DNA of 64,000 nucleotides from Christensenella sp. UBA1385 (lineage in GTDB: Bacteria > Bacillota > Clostridia > Christensenellales > Aristaeellaceae). Below are positions 1 to 7,724 of this stretch, piece by piece (positions within the stretch are counted from its first letter, which is position 1; each line of letters begins with the position of its first letter). Both the position numbers and the translations under genes were made by a program. The stretch lies in the NCBI GenBank assembly GCA_002305755.1, contig DBQV01000025.1, forward strand, positions 371 to 64,370, read 5' to 3'. The notes beneath the pieces are model-generated. The model saw only the letters and a list, made by a program, of their open reading frames with translations. It had not been told where the DNA came from and searched no databases.

Positions 1-47
1 TCCTGATCGCCGAAGCTCTTTCTCAGATCCCTTACTTCTAAGCGCAT
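1..47 (-). CDS. ABC transporter ATP-binding protein, N-terminal fragment
   Basis: Only the first 15 codons are in the window, reading leftward off the edge. They translate to MRLEVRDLRKSFGDQ, which is the usual opening beta strand of an ABC ATPase (L-x-V-x-x-L-x-K-x-F-G), just before the Walker A region. An AAGGAG ribosome binding site sits about 6 nt upstream of the ATG, and a TATAAT-like -10 box in the same orientation lies at 77-82. Substrate and subfamily cannot be told from so short a piece. It is transcribed away from the pyr operon. Confidence 0.6.
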   Translation of the reverse strand, partial: MRLEVRDLRKSFGDQ

Positions 48-210
48 CCTACACTCCTTCGATCGATTCCTTGGCCATTATAACACATTACTGCGCGGGC
101 TTTTGTAAAAAATGAGTATAGAATGGCGTATCGCGCACAATCGCTTCTTCCTTCGCGCGCCACGCCTGCGCCCCCCGAGCATCGGTTTTGGGGAAATTTT
201 CCCTTCCCCC

Positions 211-239
211 TTGCCAAGCCCCCCGCGGCGTGGTATGCT
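211..239 (+). promoter_or_regulatory. Sigma-A promoter of the pyrR-uraA operon
   Basis: TTGCCA (211-216) and TATGCT (234-239) are separated by exactly 17 nt. This places the transcript start near 246, just upstream of the PyrR-binding stem-loop, as expected for an attenuated pyr operon. Confidence 0.6.
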
Positions 240-260
240 TCCTGCGGTCAAATCCAAGCG

Positions 261-360
261 ACCCCTTTAAGGACAGTCCAGAGAGGCTGGGAAGGCAAGC
301 GGCGGATCAGATTTTTCGCATGTTCGTGCCTTCCTCTATCTTGGGGGAAGGCATTTTCTT
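261..360 (+). promoter_or_regulatory. PyrR-responsive transcription attenuator
   Basis: The leader contains AGTCCAGAGAGGCT (275-288), the conserved PyrR-binding loop of Gram-positive pyr attenuators. It is followed by GGAAGGCA (290-297). Downstream is a terminator hairpin, TGCCTTCC (327-334) pairing with GGAAGGCA (346-353), followed by a T-rich run. The first GGAAGGCA can also pair with TGCCTTCC at 327-334, which would make an antiterminator. The three-way switch is therefore readable in the sequence. By family knowledge, UMP-bound PyrR stabilises the upstream stem-loop and so favours termination. The terminator ends about 20 nt before the pyrR start. Confidence 0.9.
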
Positions 361-374
361 GTAAAGGAGGCGGG

Positions 375-938
375 ATGGTGCAGGAACGTCTGAAGGCCAG
401 GCTGATGGAGCCGGACGCCATGCAGCGGGCGATCACCCGCATGGCGCACGAGATGCTCGAGCAGATCGGGGAGATGGACCGGGCCGTGCTGGTGGGCATC
501 AGGCGCCGCGGCGTGCCGCTGGCGCAGCGCATCGCGGCGGCGCTCGAGCGGGTGGAAGGCATCAGCGTGCCGGTAGGCGCACTTGACATCACCCTGTACC
601 GCGACGATTTGACAAGGATCTGGGATCAGCCCAGGGTGGGCGATGTGCAGCTGCCGGTGAATATCACGGACAGGATCGTGATCCTGGTGGACGATGTGAT
701 CTACACCGGGCGCACGGTGCGCTCGGCGATGGACGCCGTGATGCGGCAGGGGCGCGCGGGGGCGATCCGGCTGGCGGTGCTGGTGGACCGCGGCCACCGC
801 GAGCTGCCGATCCGGGCGGACTTCGTCGGCAAAAACGTGCCGACTTCCGGCAGGGAGCACATCCGCGTGCTGGTGGGCGAGATCGACGGTCGGGACGGCG
901 TGGAGCTTTACGACAGAATCGAGGAGGAAGGAACATGA
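375..938 (+). CDS. pyrR: Bifunctional pyr operon attenuator protein / uracil phosphoribosyltransferase PyrR
   Basis: The 187-residue protein has the family's normal length. It carries the PRPP-binding loop VILVDDVIYTGRT at about residues 101-113 and a downstream P-T-S-G-R-E segment typical of PyrR. PyrR binds pyr leader RNA in a UMP-dependent way to terminate transcription and has weak uracil phosphoribosyltransferase activity. The ATG at 375 was chosen because AAAGGAGG lies just upstream and the longer frame would run through the attenuator. The gene follows its own target RNA element and overlaps the permease start by 4 nt (ATGA), so the two are translationally coupled. Confidence 0.95.
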   Translation: MVQERLKARLMEPDAMQRAITRMAHEMLEQIGEMDRAVLVGIRRRGVPLAQRIAAALERVEGISVPVGALDITLYRDDLTRIWDQPRVGDVQLPVNITDRIVILVDDVIYTGRTVRSAMDAVMRQGRAGAIRLAVLVDRGHRELPIRADFVGKNVPTSGREHIRVLVGEIDGRDGVELYDRIEEEGT

Positions 939-2266
939 ATCAAAAGGAACTGACCAAGGGAAAGATGCTGCTGCTGGGCTTCCAGCATGTGTTTGCCATG
1001 TTTGGCGCGACGGTGCTGGTGCCGACGCTGACGGGCCTGAGCGTCAGCGATACGCTGCTGTTCGCGGGGCTGGGAACGCTTCTGTTCCACCTGCTCACCA
1101 AGGGCAGGATCCCGGCCTTCCTGGGCTCGTCCTTCGCCTTCCTGGGCGGCTATGCCGCCGTGCAGACGATGGTGGGCAACGCCAACGCCGCCGCGGGCGG
1201 CAGCCTGAACTGGATCCCCTACGCGGGCGTCGGCGTGGCCGCGGCGGGCCTGCTCTACGTGGTGCTGGCCGGGCTGTTCAAGGCCTTCGGCCCCGGCAAG
1301 GTCATGCGCTACTTCCCGCCGGTGGTCACCGGCCCCATCATCATCTGCATCGGCATCACGCTGTCGGCCAGCGCGGTCAACAACGCCTCGGCCAACTGGT
1401 GGATCGCCATCGTGGCGGTTCTTATCATCGTGGCGGCCAACATCTGGGGCAAGGGCATGATCAAGATCATCCCCATCCTGCTGGGCGTCATCGGCAGCTA
1501 CCTGGTGGCCGCCCTGGCGGGCCAGGTCGATTTCACCGAGGTACATCAGGCGGCCTGGCTGGGCCTGCCCATCCACTGGACCGATACCGCCTTCTCCCTC
1601 TTTGGCGGCGCGGACAGCAGCCTTTTGATCTCCTCCGTCATCATCATGATGCCCATCGCGCTGGCCACCATCATCGAGCACATCGGCGACATCTGCGCGA
1701 TCTCCTCCACGGTGGGGCAGAACTTCATCCAGAGCCCCGGCCTGCACCGCTCGCTGCTGGGCGACGGCCTGGCCACCTCGATGGCCGCGCTCTTCGGCGC
1801 GCCCGCCAACACCACCTACGGCGAGAACACCGGCGTGCTGGCGCTGACCAAGGTATATGATCCCAAGGTGGTGCGGCTGGCCGCCTGCATCGCGGTGCTG
1901 CTCTCCTTCAGCCCGAAATTCGCCGCGCTGGTGCATGTGATGCCCACGGCCACCATCGGCGGCGTCAGCCTGATCCTCTACGGCATGATCTCCGCGGTGG
2001 GCGTGCGCAACGTGGTGGAAAACCAGGTGGACTTCACCAAGAGCCGCAACGTGATCATCGCCGCGCTGATCATGAGCCTGGCGCTGGGCATCAGCTTCTC
2101 CTCGGCCGGCGCCATCTCCTTCGCGGTCGGCGGCGTCACCATCAGCCTGAGCGGTCTGGCGGTCGCCGCGCTGGTGGGCATCCTGCTCAACGCGGTGCTG
2201 CCGGGCAACGACTACGAGTTCGGCAAGAACCAGCTGGGCGATACCTCCGTCAGCTTCAAGGTGTAA
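935..2266 (+). CDS. uraA: Uracil permease (NCS2 / uracil-xanthine family)
   Basis: A 443-residue polytopic membrane protein. It shows NCS2 hallmarks: a repeated hydrophobic helix pattern, EHIGDICAIS with the conserved glutamate and histidine of the substrate site, and TTYGENTGVLALTKVYD, the second conserved glutamate segment of UraA. It probably imports uracil with protons. Co-transcription with pyrR under one PyrR attenuator supports uracil rather than xanthine as substrate: excess UMP would shut off uptake. The name pyrP would be equally valid. Translation starts inside the pyrR stop codon. Termination is probably at the strong hairpin 18 nt downstream. Confidence 0.93.
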   Translation: MNQKELTKGKMLLLGFQHVFAMFGATVLVPTLTGLSVSDTLLFAGLGTLLFHLLTKGRIPAFLGSSFAFLGGYAAVQTMVGNANAAAGGSLNWIPYAGVGVAAAGLLYVVLAGLFKAFGPGKVMRYFPPVVTGPIIICIGITLSASAVNNASANWWIAIVAVLIIVAANIWGKGMIKIIPILLGVIGSYLVAALAGQVDFTEVHQAAWLGLPIHWTDTAFSLFGGADSSLLISSVIIMMPIALATIIEHIGDICAISSTVGQNFIQSPGLHRSLLGDGLATSMAALFGAPANTTYGENTGVLALTKVYDPKVVRLAACIAVLLSFSPKFAALVHVMPTATIGGVSLILYGMISAVGVRNVVENQVDFTKSRNVIIAALIMSLALGISFSSAGAISFAVGGVTISLSGLAVAALVGILLNAVLPGNDYEFGKNQLGDTSVSFKV

Positions 2267-2283
2267 AACAATACAGCATCAAA

Positions 2284-2663
2284 GAGGCCCTCGGCCGCGG
2301 TTCACGCGGCCGAGGGCCTCAGCCCGTTGACAAACGCAGTTTGTCAACGGAGGGGAAACCGGCCCTCCGCCTTTTCGCTGCGCTCTCCGGGCGGCGGAGG
2401 GCAAGGAAACCCTTGCTTCGCAAGGCCTGCCGCCCCACCGCGCATGGGCAGAGGCGAGCGCCCGCTGTGCGGGAGCAAGCGAGACGGCAGCCCAATGAGC
2501 AAGGGAAAGCGCAAACACCGCTTGCGGTGTGAAGCGATTGACCGTTGCGAATTGAGACCGCTGCGGCGGACTAAGGAAGGAGGGCCGAGGCCCTCCTTCA
2601 CCTCCCAAGGGGTTTGTCAATCATCTAAGGCCCTCGGCCGCGGTTCACGCGGCCGAGGGCCTC
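2284..2663. repeat. Palindrome-rich intergenic block bracketed by two copies of one hairpin
   Basis: Between convergent uraA and nanA lies about 400 nt without a credible gene. It begins with GAGGCCCTCGGCCGCG-gttca and its exact complement (2284-2320, 16-bp stem). It ends with the same hairpin less one terminal pair (2628-2662, 15-bp stem, same GTTCA loop). In between are a perfect 12-bp stem, CCGTTGACAAAC and its complement (2324-2350, 3-nt loop), a 10-bp stem AAGGAGGGCC and its complement (2575-2596), and several shorter ones (2365-2402, about 2410-2423, ACACCGC near 2515). GTTTGTCAA recurs at 2612-2620. The outer hairpins could terminate both flanking operons, but the internal mosaic looks like an intergenic repeat element. 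Confidence 0.75.
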
Positions 2664-2679
2664 TCTTCTTAATACGGAT

Positions 2680-3603
2680 TTACCGGAGGTGCCTTGCCTC
2701 CGCCTCGGCGATCATCTGCCCGCAGCGCAGCACCTGCACCTCGTCCTCGGGCGCGAGGGGGGCCAGCGGGGCGCGCACGCCGCCGCAGGGAACGCCCTTG
2801 CGGGCCAGCAGGGCCTTGATGAGCGCGTACATGCTGCCGCGGCCCGCGCACAGCGCGTAGATGATGCGGCAGATGTCGTTTTGCAGCTGCACGGCCCTGT
2901 CCCGCTCGCCGGCCAGCACCAGCTCATAGAGCTTCAGGTACAGGCGGGGCATGGCGGCGTAGGTGCCGCCGATGCCGGCGGTGGCGCCCAGCATCAGGCC
3001 GCCCGCCAGCTGCTCGTCGGGGCCGTTGAACACGATGAAATCCTCCCCGCCCCTGTCCTTGAACATCTGGATGTCCTGCACCGGCATGGAAGAGTTCTTC
3101 ACGCCGATGACGCGCGGGTTTTTCAGCATCTCGTTCAGCAGACCCATGGTCAGGCTGACGCCCGCCAGCTGGGGGATGTTGTAGATGATGAAATCAGTCT
3201 CCGGCGCGGCGGAGCTGATGTCGTTCCAGTACCGGGCAATGGCGTGCTCGGGCAGATGGAAGTAGATGGGCGGGATGGCCGCGATGGCGTCCACGCCCAG
3301 GCTCTGCGCGTGGCGGGCCAGCTCCATGGAATCGCGGGTATTGTTGCAGGCCACGTGGTTGATGATGACCATCCTGCCGCCCACGGCCTCCATCACGCTT
3401 TCCAGGATCAGCTTGCGCTCCGCGACGCTCAGGTAGACGCACTCGCCCGAGGAACCGTTGACGTACAGGCCCTTTACGCCCTGATCGAGCAGGTGGCGCG
3501 CCAGCTGCCCGGTGCGCTCGGCGGAAACCTCGCCCCGATCGTCATAGCAGGCGTAAAAGGCCGGAAAAACGCCTGAAAATTTCTGTACCCTGTCTGAGAG
3601 CAT
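2680..3603 (-). CDS. nanA: N-acetylneuraminate lyase
   Basis: A 307-residue TIM-barrel protein of the DapA/NanA family. The NGSSGE phosphate/carboxylate loop is at 49-54. The catalytic tyrosine is Tyr141 in YNIPQLAG, and the Schiff-base lysine is Lys169 in GVKNSS. NAL cleaves N-acetylneuraminate to N-acetylmannosamine and pyruvate in the cytoplasm. The assignment over dihydrodipicolinate synthase rests on the YNIP-QLAG-VSLT segment and on the neighbours: a sugar ABC importer upstream in the same direction and, divergently, an acylglucosamine epimerase, a YhcH protein and a ROK kinase. It is the last gene of the leftward operon, 26 nt after the second permease. Confidence 0.88.
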   Translation of the reverse strand: MLSDRVQKFSGVFPAFYACYDDRGEVSAERTGQLARHLLDQGVKGLYVNGSSGECVYLSVAERKLILESVMEAVGGRMVIINHVACNNTRDSMELARHAQSLGVDAIAAIPPIYFHLPEHAIARYWNDISSAAPETDFIIYNIPQLAGVSLTMGLLNEMLKNPRVIGVKNSSMPVQDIQMFKDRGGEDFIVFNGPDEQLAGGLMLGATAGIGGTYAAMPRLYLKLYELVLAGERDRAVQLQNDICRIIYALCAGRGSMYALIKALLARKGVPCGGVRAPLAPLAPEDEVQVLRCGQMIAEAEARHLR

Positions 3604-3629
3604 GTCGTGTACTCCCCCTTATCTTGGTA

Positions 3630-4469
3630 TTATCCCTTGACCGCACCCAGCGCGATGCCCTGGGTGAAGGTGTTCTGGAAGAAGATGAAGATCAGCACGA
3701 TGGGCACCGAGCCCAGCGTGGCGCCCGCCATCAGCAGGCCGTAATTGGTGCTGTACTCCGCCTGCAGGGTGGCGATACCCAGCGAGATGCTGAGGTTGGC
3801 CCTGGAGGCCAGCATGACCAGCTGCATGGTGTAGTCGTTCCACACGCTGATGAAGGTAAAGATGGCCAGCGCGCCGAAGGCGGGCTTGATCATGGGCATC
3901 ACGATGGAGGTGAAGGTGCGCACCTCGCCCGCGCCGTCGATGCGGGCGGCCTCCATCATCTCGCCGGGGATGCCCTCGGCGAACTGCTTCATCAGGAAGA
4001 TGCCGAAGGGCCAGCCCACGCTGGGCAGTATGACCGACCACAGTGTATCATACAGCCCCATCGTATTCATCATGCGCACGAGCGGGATCAGTATCACCTG
4101 CTTGGGCAGCGCCATGGCCCCCACCAGCAGGGAAAAGATGGCCGTGCGGCCGGGGAAGCGCTTCTTGGCCAGCACATAGCCCGCCATGGAGGCCACGGCG
4201 CAGACCAGCGCCATCGAGAGCACCGACATCAGCACGGAGTTGAGCAGCCAGCGGAGGGCGGGCTCCACGAACAGGCGCTCATAGTGCTCGCCCGTCACCT
4301 GCGCGGGCAGCCACACGGGCACCACGGCGTTGAGCTCCTCCGTGCTCTTCACGGAGCCGGTGATGATCCAGTAAAAGGGAAAGATGAAGGTGAGGGCCAC
4401 CACAAACAGCAGCGCGCCCATGATGACGGCGTAGGGAGAGCGGCTCTCCCGCTTGGCAAGGCTTGTCAT
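3630..4469 (-). CDS. Sugar ABC transporter permease (CUT1, MalG-like), sialoside uptake
   Basis: A 279-residue inner-membrane permease with about six predicted helices. It carries the binding-protein-dependent transport EAA loop (EAARIDGAGEVRTF...P), through which it docks on an ATPase. The ATG at 4469 was chosen over a longer frame because AGAGGAGAG precedes it and the next residues are the normal cytoplasmic N-terminus before the first helix. The partner permease ends 14 nt upstream. No ATPase gene is in the operon, so the pair probably uses a shared MsmK/MalK-type ATPase encoded elsewhere. The sialic acid substrate is inferred from nanA and the divergent genes. Confidence 0.88.
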   Translation of the reverse strand: MTSLAKRESRSPYAVIMGALLFVVALTFIFPFYWIITGSVKSTEELNAVVPVWLPAQVTGEHYERLFVEPALRWLLNSVLMSVLSMALVCAVASMAGYVLAKKRFPGRTAIFSLLVGAMALPKQVILIPLVRMMNTMGLYDTLWSVILPSVGWPFGIFLMKQFAEGIPGEMMEAARIDGAGEVRTFTSIVMPMIKPAFGALAIFTFISVWNDYTMQLVMLASRANLSISLGIATLQAEYSTNYGLLMAGATLGSVPIVLIFIFFQNTFTQGIALGAVKG

Positions 4470-4483
4470 ATCGCTCTCTCCTC

Positions 4484-5398
4484 TCAGTCGTCGGTGCGCA
4501 TGATGCGGAACTGCAGCGCGCTGAACAGCGCGATGAGGATGGCCAGGATCACGCCCATGGCGTTGGCGTAGCCGTAGCGGTACAGCTTGAAGGCCGTGTC
4601 GTACAGGTAGTACATGACGGTGCTGGTGCTGCCGTTGGGGCCGCCGCGGGTGAGCAGCTGGATAAGCGCGAAGCACTGGAAGGAGTTGATGGTGGTGATC
4701 ACCAGCACATACAGCGTGGTGGGCAGCAGCGAGGGCCATTTCACGTGCAGGAAGGTCTGCCACTTGCTGGCTCCGTCCACCTCAGAGGCCTCGATCTGCG
4801 AATGATCCACGTTGCCCAGCGAGGCCACGTACAGCACGATGGGCTGGCCGATGGAGGTGGTGAAGAGGATGGCCAGAACGCACCAGATGGCGTAGCGCGC
4901 GTCGCCCAGCCAGTTGATGCTGGTATTGATCACGCCCAGGCCCTTCAGCAGCCAGTTCAGGATGCCGTAATACTTGTTGAATACCCACTTCCACACCACC
5001 ACCACGGGCACGGAGCCCATGACCACCGGCAGGTAGAACACCCCGCGGTAGAAGCTGCGCGAAAAGACGGGCATTTTGTAGATGAGGGTCGCCACCCACA
5101 GCGAGAACACGCCCACCAGCGGCACCGAGGCCACCACGATGATCAGCGTGTTCACCACCGAGCGGCCGAAGGTGGCGTCGCGCATCAGCTCCGCGTAGTT
5201 GCCAAAGCCGATGAAATCGAAGCTGCCCATGGTGTAGTTGAAAAAGCTGGTGTAGATGCCCATGCCCATCGGGAAGATGACAAAGGCGAAGAAAAACAGG
5301 AGGGCCGGCAGCAGGAAGAGGTAGGATACCTTCGTCTGCTGGCGCTGCAGGGCGCGCGAACGCGCGAATAGTCGGTCGTCTCGTGAAAGCGTGCTCAA
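4484..5398 (-). CDS. Sugar ABC transporter permease (CUT1, MalF/UgpA-like), sialoside uptake
   Basis: A 304-residue protein with a short basic N-terminus, about six membrane helices and an EAA-type loop (EASEVDGASKWQTFLHVKWP). The start is TTG at 5398: AAGGAGGG lies about 7 nt upstream and there is no in-frame ATG before the first helix. It pairs with the MalG-like permease just downstream and with the solute-binding protein upstream. In CUT1 systems the two permeases form the heterodimeric channel for an oligosaccharide or a derivatised sugar. Substrate assignment is by context only. Confidence 0.87.
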   Translation of the reverse strand: MSTLSRDDRLFARSRALQRQQTKVSYLFLLPALLFFFAFVIFPMGMGIYTSFFNYTMGSFDFIGFGNYAELMRDATFGRSVVNTLIIVVASVPLVGVFSLWVATLIYKMPVFSRSFYRGVFYLPVVMGSVPVVVVWKWVFNKYYGILNWLLKGLGVINTSINWLGDARYAIWCVLAILFTTSIGQPIVLYVASLGNVDHSQIEASEVDGASKWQTFLHVKWPSLLPTTLYVLVITTINSFQCFALIQLLTRGGPNGSTSTVMYYLYDTAFKLYRYGYANAMGVILAILIALFSALQFRIMRTDD

Positions 5399-5494
5399 GG
5401 CGGAAACCCTCCTTATACTATGCTGACGGTAGAAGCGGAGGGGGGAGAAGCTCCCCCCTCCGGCCTTTCAGAAGGCTGAAAAGCTGAATCGGTT

Positions 5495-6766
5495 TCAGAA
5501 CACCTTGTTGGATTCTGCGGTGTAGTCGGCCAGGGCGGTGTCCACGTCCTTGGCGCCGGTCAGCACGGCCTGCAGCATGGTCCACCACTGAACGCGCATG
5601 TTGGCGAAGCCGTCCATGGTGTTGTAGTAGGGGGCATAGTAGGCGGTGAAGGCGGCGAGCAGCTCGTAGTCGGCATTGCCCTCGTAGAGGTTGCCATAGC
5701 TCTGGCGCACGGGGAAGGCGCCGGTGGCCAGCACGTTGTCCTTGCCCACTTCCTCGCTGTTGCACAGGAAGTCGATGAACAGCTTGGCGGCCTTGGCGCG
5801 GTTTTCGTCGCCGTTGTCGAACACGCAGAAGCCGTTCACCAGGTACTCCAGCTCCGGCACGCCGTCATCGGAGGGGAAGGGGAGGAACACCTGGGTAAAG
5901 GAGGTGGGGTTGTTCTTGGCGGCGCTGGTGCCCCAGCAGAAGGACATGGTCAGCACTTCCTGTGCGAACAGCTTGATCTCATCGCCTGCCACGATGTCGG
6001 TGCCGGCTTCCAGCAGGCCCTTGTCCACCAGTTCCTTGATCAGCGTGAGGGCCTGCTTGCCCTGCTCGCTGGCGATGGTGTACTGGTTCTTTTCTTCGTT
6101 GGCGATCTTCGCGCCGTAGAGGTTGCTCACCAGCGCGCGGGTGCCCTGGTCGCCGCCCTGGCCGCCGCAGTACACGGAGCCGCCCAGCAGGCCGGCCGCG
6201 TGCAGCGCTTCCAGCGCCTTGACGAAGTTTTCGGTCGTCCAGGTGCGGTCGCCTTCCAGGTTGACATACTGCAGGGCGTCCGCCTTTTCAAAGGCTTCCT
6301 TGTTGATGGCCATGAAGAAGGGGGAGGAGCTGATGGGGTACATCCAGTAGGTCGTGCCGTCGGAGCAGGCGTTCAGCAGGGCTTCGTTGCCCACGTCGGC
6401 CTTGAATTCGTCGGTGAACATGTCGTCCAGCGCGACCAGCCTGCCGTTCTTGCCGTATTCCACGATGCGGCCGGGGGCGTCAAACAGCACGTCGGGCGCC
6501 TTGCCGCCCTCGATGGCGGCGGTCAGCTTCTCGGGGCCGGACTGGAAGTCGATGGTCTCCAGCTTCACGGTGATGCCGGGATACTTCTGCTGGAACTTTT
6601 CCACCAGGGTCTGCTCATAGGTGCCGGCGGGCGCGCCGTCCTTTTGGCCGAAGGTGGGGAAGGCCCACCAGGTGATCTCCGCGCTCAGCGGGGCTTCCGC
6701 CGCCGCGATGCCGGATACCGACAGGAGCATGATGGCTGCCAGAATGAGCGATACGAGTTTCTTCAT
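5495..6766 (-). CDS. Extracellular sugar-binding protein of the sialoside ABC transporter
   Basis: A 423-residue protein with a clean signal peptide (MKKLVSLILAAIMLLSVSGIA, then AAE) and no lipobox cysteine. It should therefore be released from the lipoprotein pathway or held by the permeases. The mature part matches the CUT1 solute-binding fold: an early ITWWAF strand, then LVEKFQQKYPGI-V, and later repeated aromatic and glycine-rich segments. It is the first gene of the leftward operon and is preceded by a strong promoter with an overlapping inverted repeat. It probably captures free sialic acid or a sialylated oligosaccharide. Confidence 0.88.
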   Translation of the reverse strand: MKKLVSLILAAIMLLSVSGIAAAEAPLSAEITWWAFPTFGQKDGAPAGTYEQTLVEKFQQKYPGITVKLETIDFQSGPEKLTAAIEGGKAPDVLFDAPGRIVEYGKNGRLVALDDMFTDEFKADVGNEALLNACSDGTTYWMYPISSSPFFMAINKEAFEKADALQYVNLEGDRTWTTENFVKALEALHAAGLLGGSVYCGGQGGDQGTRALVSNLYGAKIANEEKNQYTIASEQGKQALTLIKELVDKGLLEAGTDIVAGDEIKLFAQEVLTMSFCWGTSAAKNNPTSFTQVFLPFPSDDGVPELEYLVNGFCVFDNGDENRAKAAKLFIDFLCNSEEVGKDNVLATGAFPVRQSYGNLYEGNADYELLAAFTAYYAPYYNTMDGFANMRVQWWTMLQAVLTGAKDVDTALADYTAESNKVF

Positions 6767-6816
6767 GTGATCCTCCTTGTAGTCTTAGGGCGATCCTGAA
6801 ACGCCTTGATGGGAAC

Positions 6817-6855
6817 ATTCTAAGGCTAATATCCTACAATGTCAACAGGTAGGAT
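6817..6855 (-). promoter_or_regulatory. Promoter of the sialoside transport/nanA operon with overlapping inverted repeat
   Basis: Reading leftward, TTGACA (complement of 6840-6845) and TAGAAT (complement of 6817-6822) are 17 nt apart. The inverted repeat ATCCTAC (6831-6837) / GTAGGAT (6849-6855), with an 11-nt spacer, straddles the -35 box. That is the expected position for a repressor operator. The divergent FadR-type regulator is the obvious candidate ligand-responsive repressor; this is inference. Confidence 0.65.
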
Positions 6856-6962
6856 GATAAAAAATAAAAATTTTTGACCAAATCTTTCTAATTATCAGGC
6901 GCATCAAGGCAAAACCGGCCGTTTTTGCCCTATAAATGTAGCACATATTTCACCGGGGCGGA

Positions 6963-6992
6963 TTGACAGCACGGCCTCTGAATGAGTATCAT
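6963..6992 (+). promoter_or_regulatory. Promoter of the regulator/epimerase/kinase operon
   Basis: TTGACA (6963-6968) and TATCAT (6987-6992) are separated by 18 nt, about 27 nt before the regulator start codon. No second copy of the ATCCTAC/GTAGGAT repeat overlaps this promoter, so the two divergent operons need not be controlled alike. Confidence 0.6.
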
Positions 6993-7018
6993 GGGACTAT
7001 CATCACTGGGAGGCCCTC

Positions 7019-7711
7019 ATGAACAAGAAGACCGGGGAAAAGCTGTACTCCTGGGTGTTCAGGCAGATACGCGCCTACATCCTTCAGAACAATCTGCAGC
7101 CGGGCGATCTTCTGCCCACCGAGCAGGCGCTGGCCGACATGCTGGAGGTCAGCCGCAACGTGGTGCGCGAGGCCATCAAATCCATGGAGCTGCTGGGCAT
7201 GGTGTCCGCCCAGCCGGGGCGGGGCACGGTGCTGATGAAGTTCAGCCTGGACTTTGTCTTTCAAAACGTCATTTTCGCCGCCGCCGGGGAGGAGGACAGC
7301 GCCATCTCGGAAATGCTGGACATCCGCAAGCGCCTGGAGCTGGGCTATATGAGGAAGGCCTTCCAGAGCCTGGGGCCCGAGGACATCGCCCGCATCCGCG
7401 CGATCCTGGAATCCATCAAGGTGCAGTGGAAGGAGCACAAGTTCTTCCACGCGGACGACAAGGATTTTCACATGGCCATCTTCTCCAGGACCGGCAACCA
7501 GACGCTGATGAGCATGATGGAAGCGATCTGGGACGTGGACGCCAACTTCAAGACCGAGGAAAAATACAAACACCTGGAGGAGACCATCGTCAAGCACGAA
7601 AACATCGTGCGCGCGCTGGAGGCCGGCAATGAGGAGGCGTTTGAGGCCGCGATGATGGCCCACTTTGCCTCCGGCAAATATTCGCTCAAGGGCAATTTTG
7701 AAGAAATCTGA
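7019..7711 (+). CDS. FadR-subfamily GntR transcriptional regulator of the sialic acid locus
   Basis: 230 residues. The N-terminal winged helix-turn-helix spans roughly residues 1-75 (GDLLPTEQALADMLEVSR, then NVVREAIKSMELLGMV, then GRGTVL). The C-terminal all-helical FCD ligand domain includes a D-x-x-F-H segment (DDKDFHMAIF) whose histidine and later residues usually hold a metal. FadR-type proteins commonly repress uronate or sialate catabolic genes, and E. coli NanR belongs to this subfamily. It heads the rightward operon and faces the transporter operon, so a NanR-like role is likely. GGGAGG precedes the ATG. Confidence 0.88.
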   Translation: MNKKTGEKLYSWVFRQIRAYILQNNLQPGDLLPTEQALADMLEVSRNVVREAIKSMELLGMVSAQPGRGTVLMKFSLDFVFQNVIFAAAGEEDSAISEMLDIRKRLELGYMRKAFQSLGPEDIARIRAILESIKVQWKEHKFFHADDKDFHMAIFSRTGNQTLMSMMEAIWDVDANFKTEEKYKHLEETIVKHENIVRALEAGNEEAFEAAMMAHFASGKYSLKGNFEEI

Positions 7712-7724
7712 TCGGGAGGGCATC

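Noticed and set aside
123..374. N-terminal extension of pyrR
   Set aside because: It runs through the promoter and the PyrR attenuator; the start at 375 has a proper ribosome site.
908..1936. Long antisense frame over uraA
   Set aside because: Rich in His, Gln, Gly and Asp, with no family signature; it is the mirror of the high GC at third codon positions of uraA.
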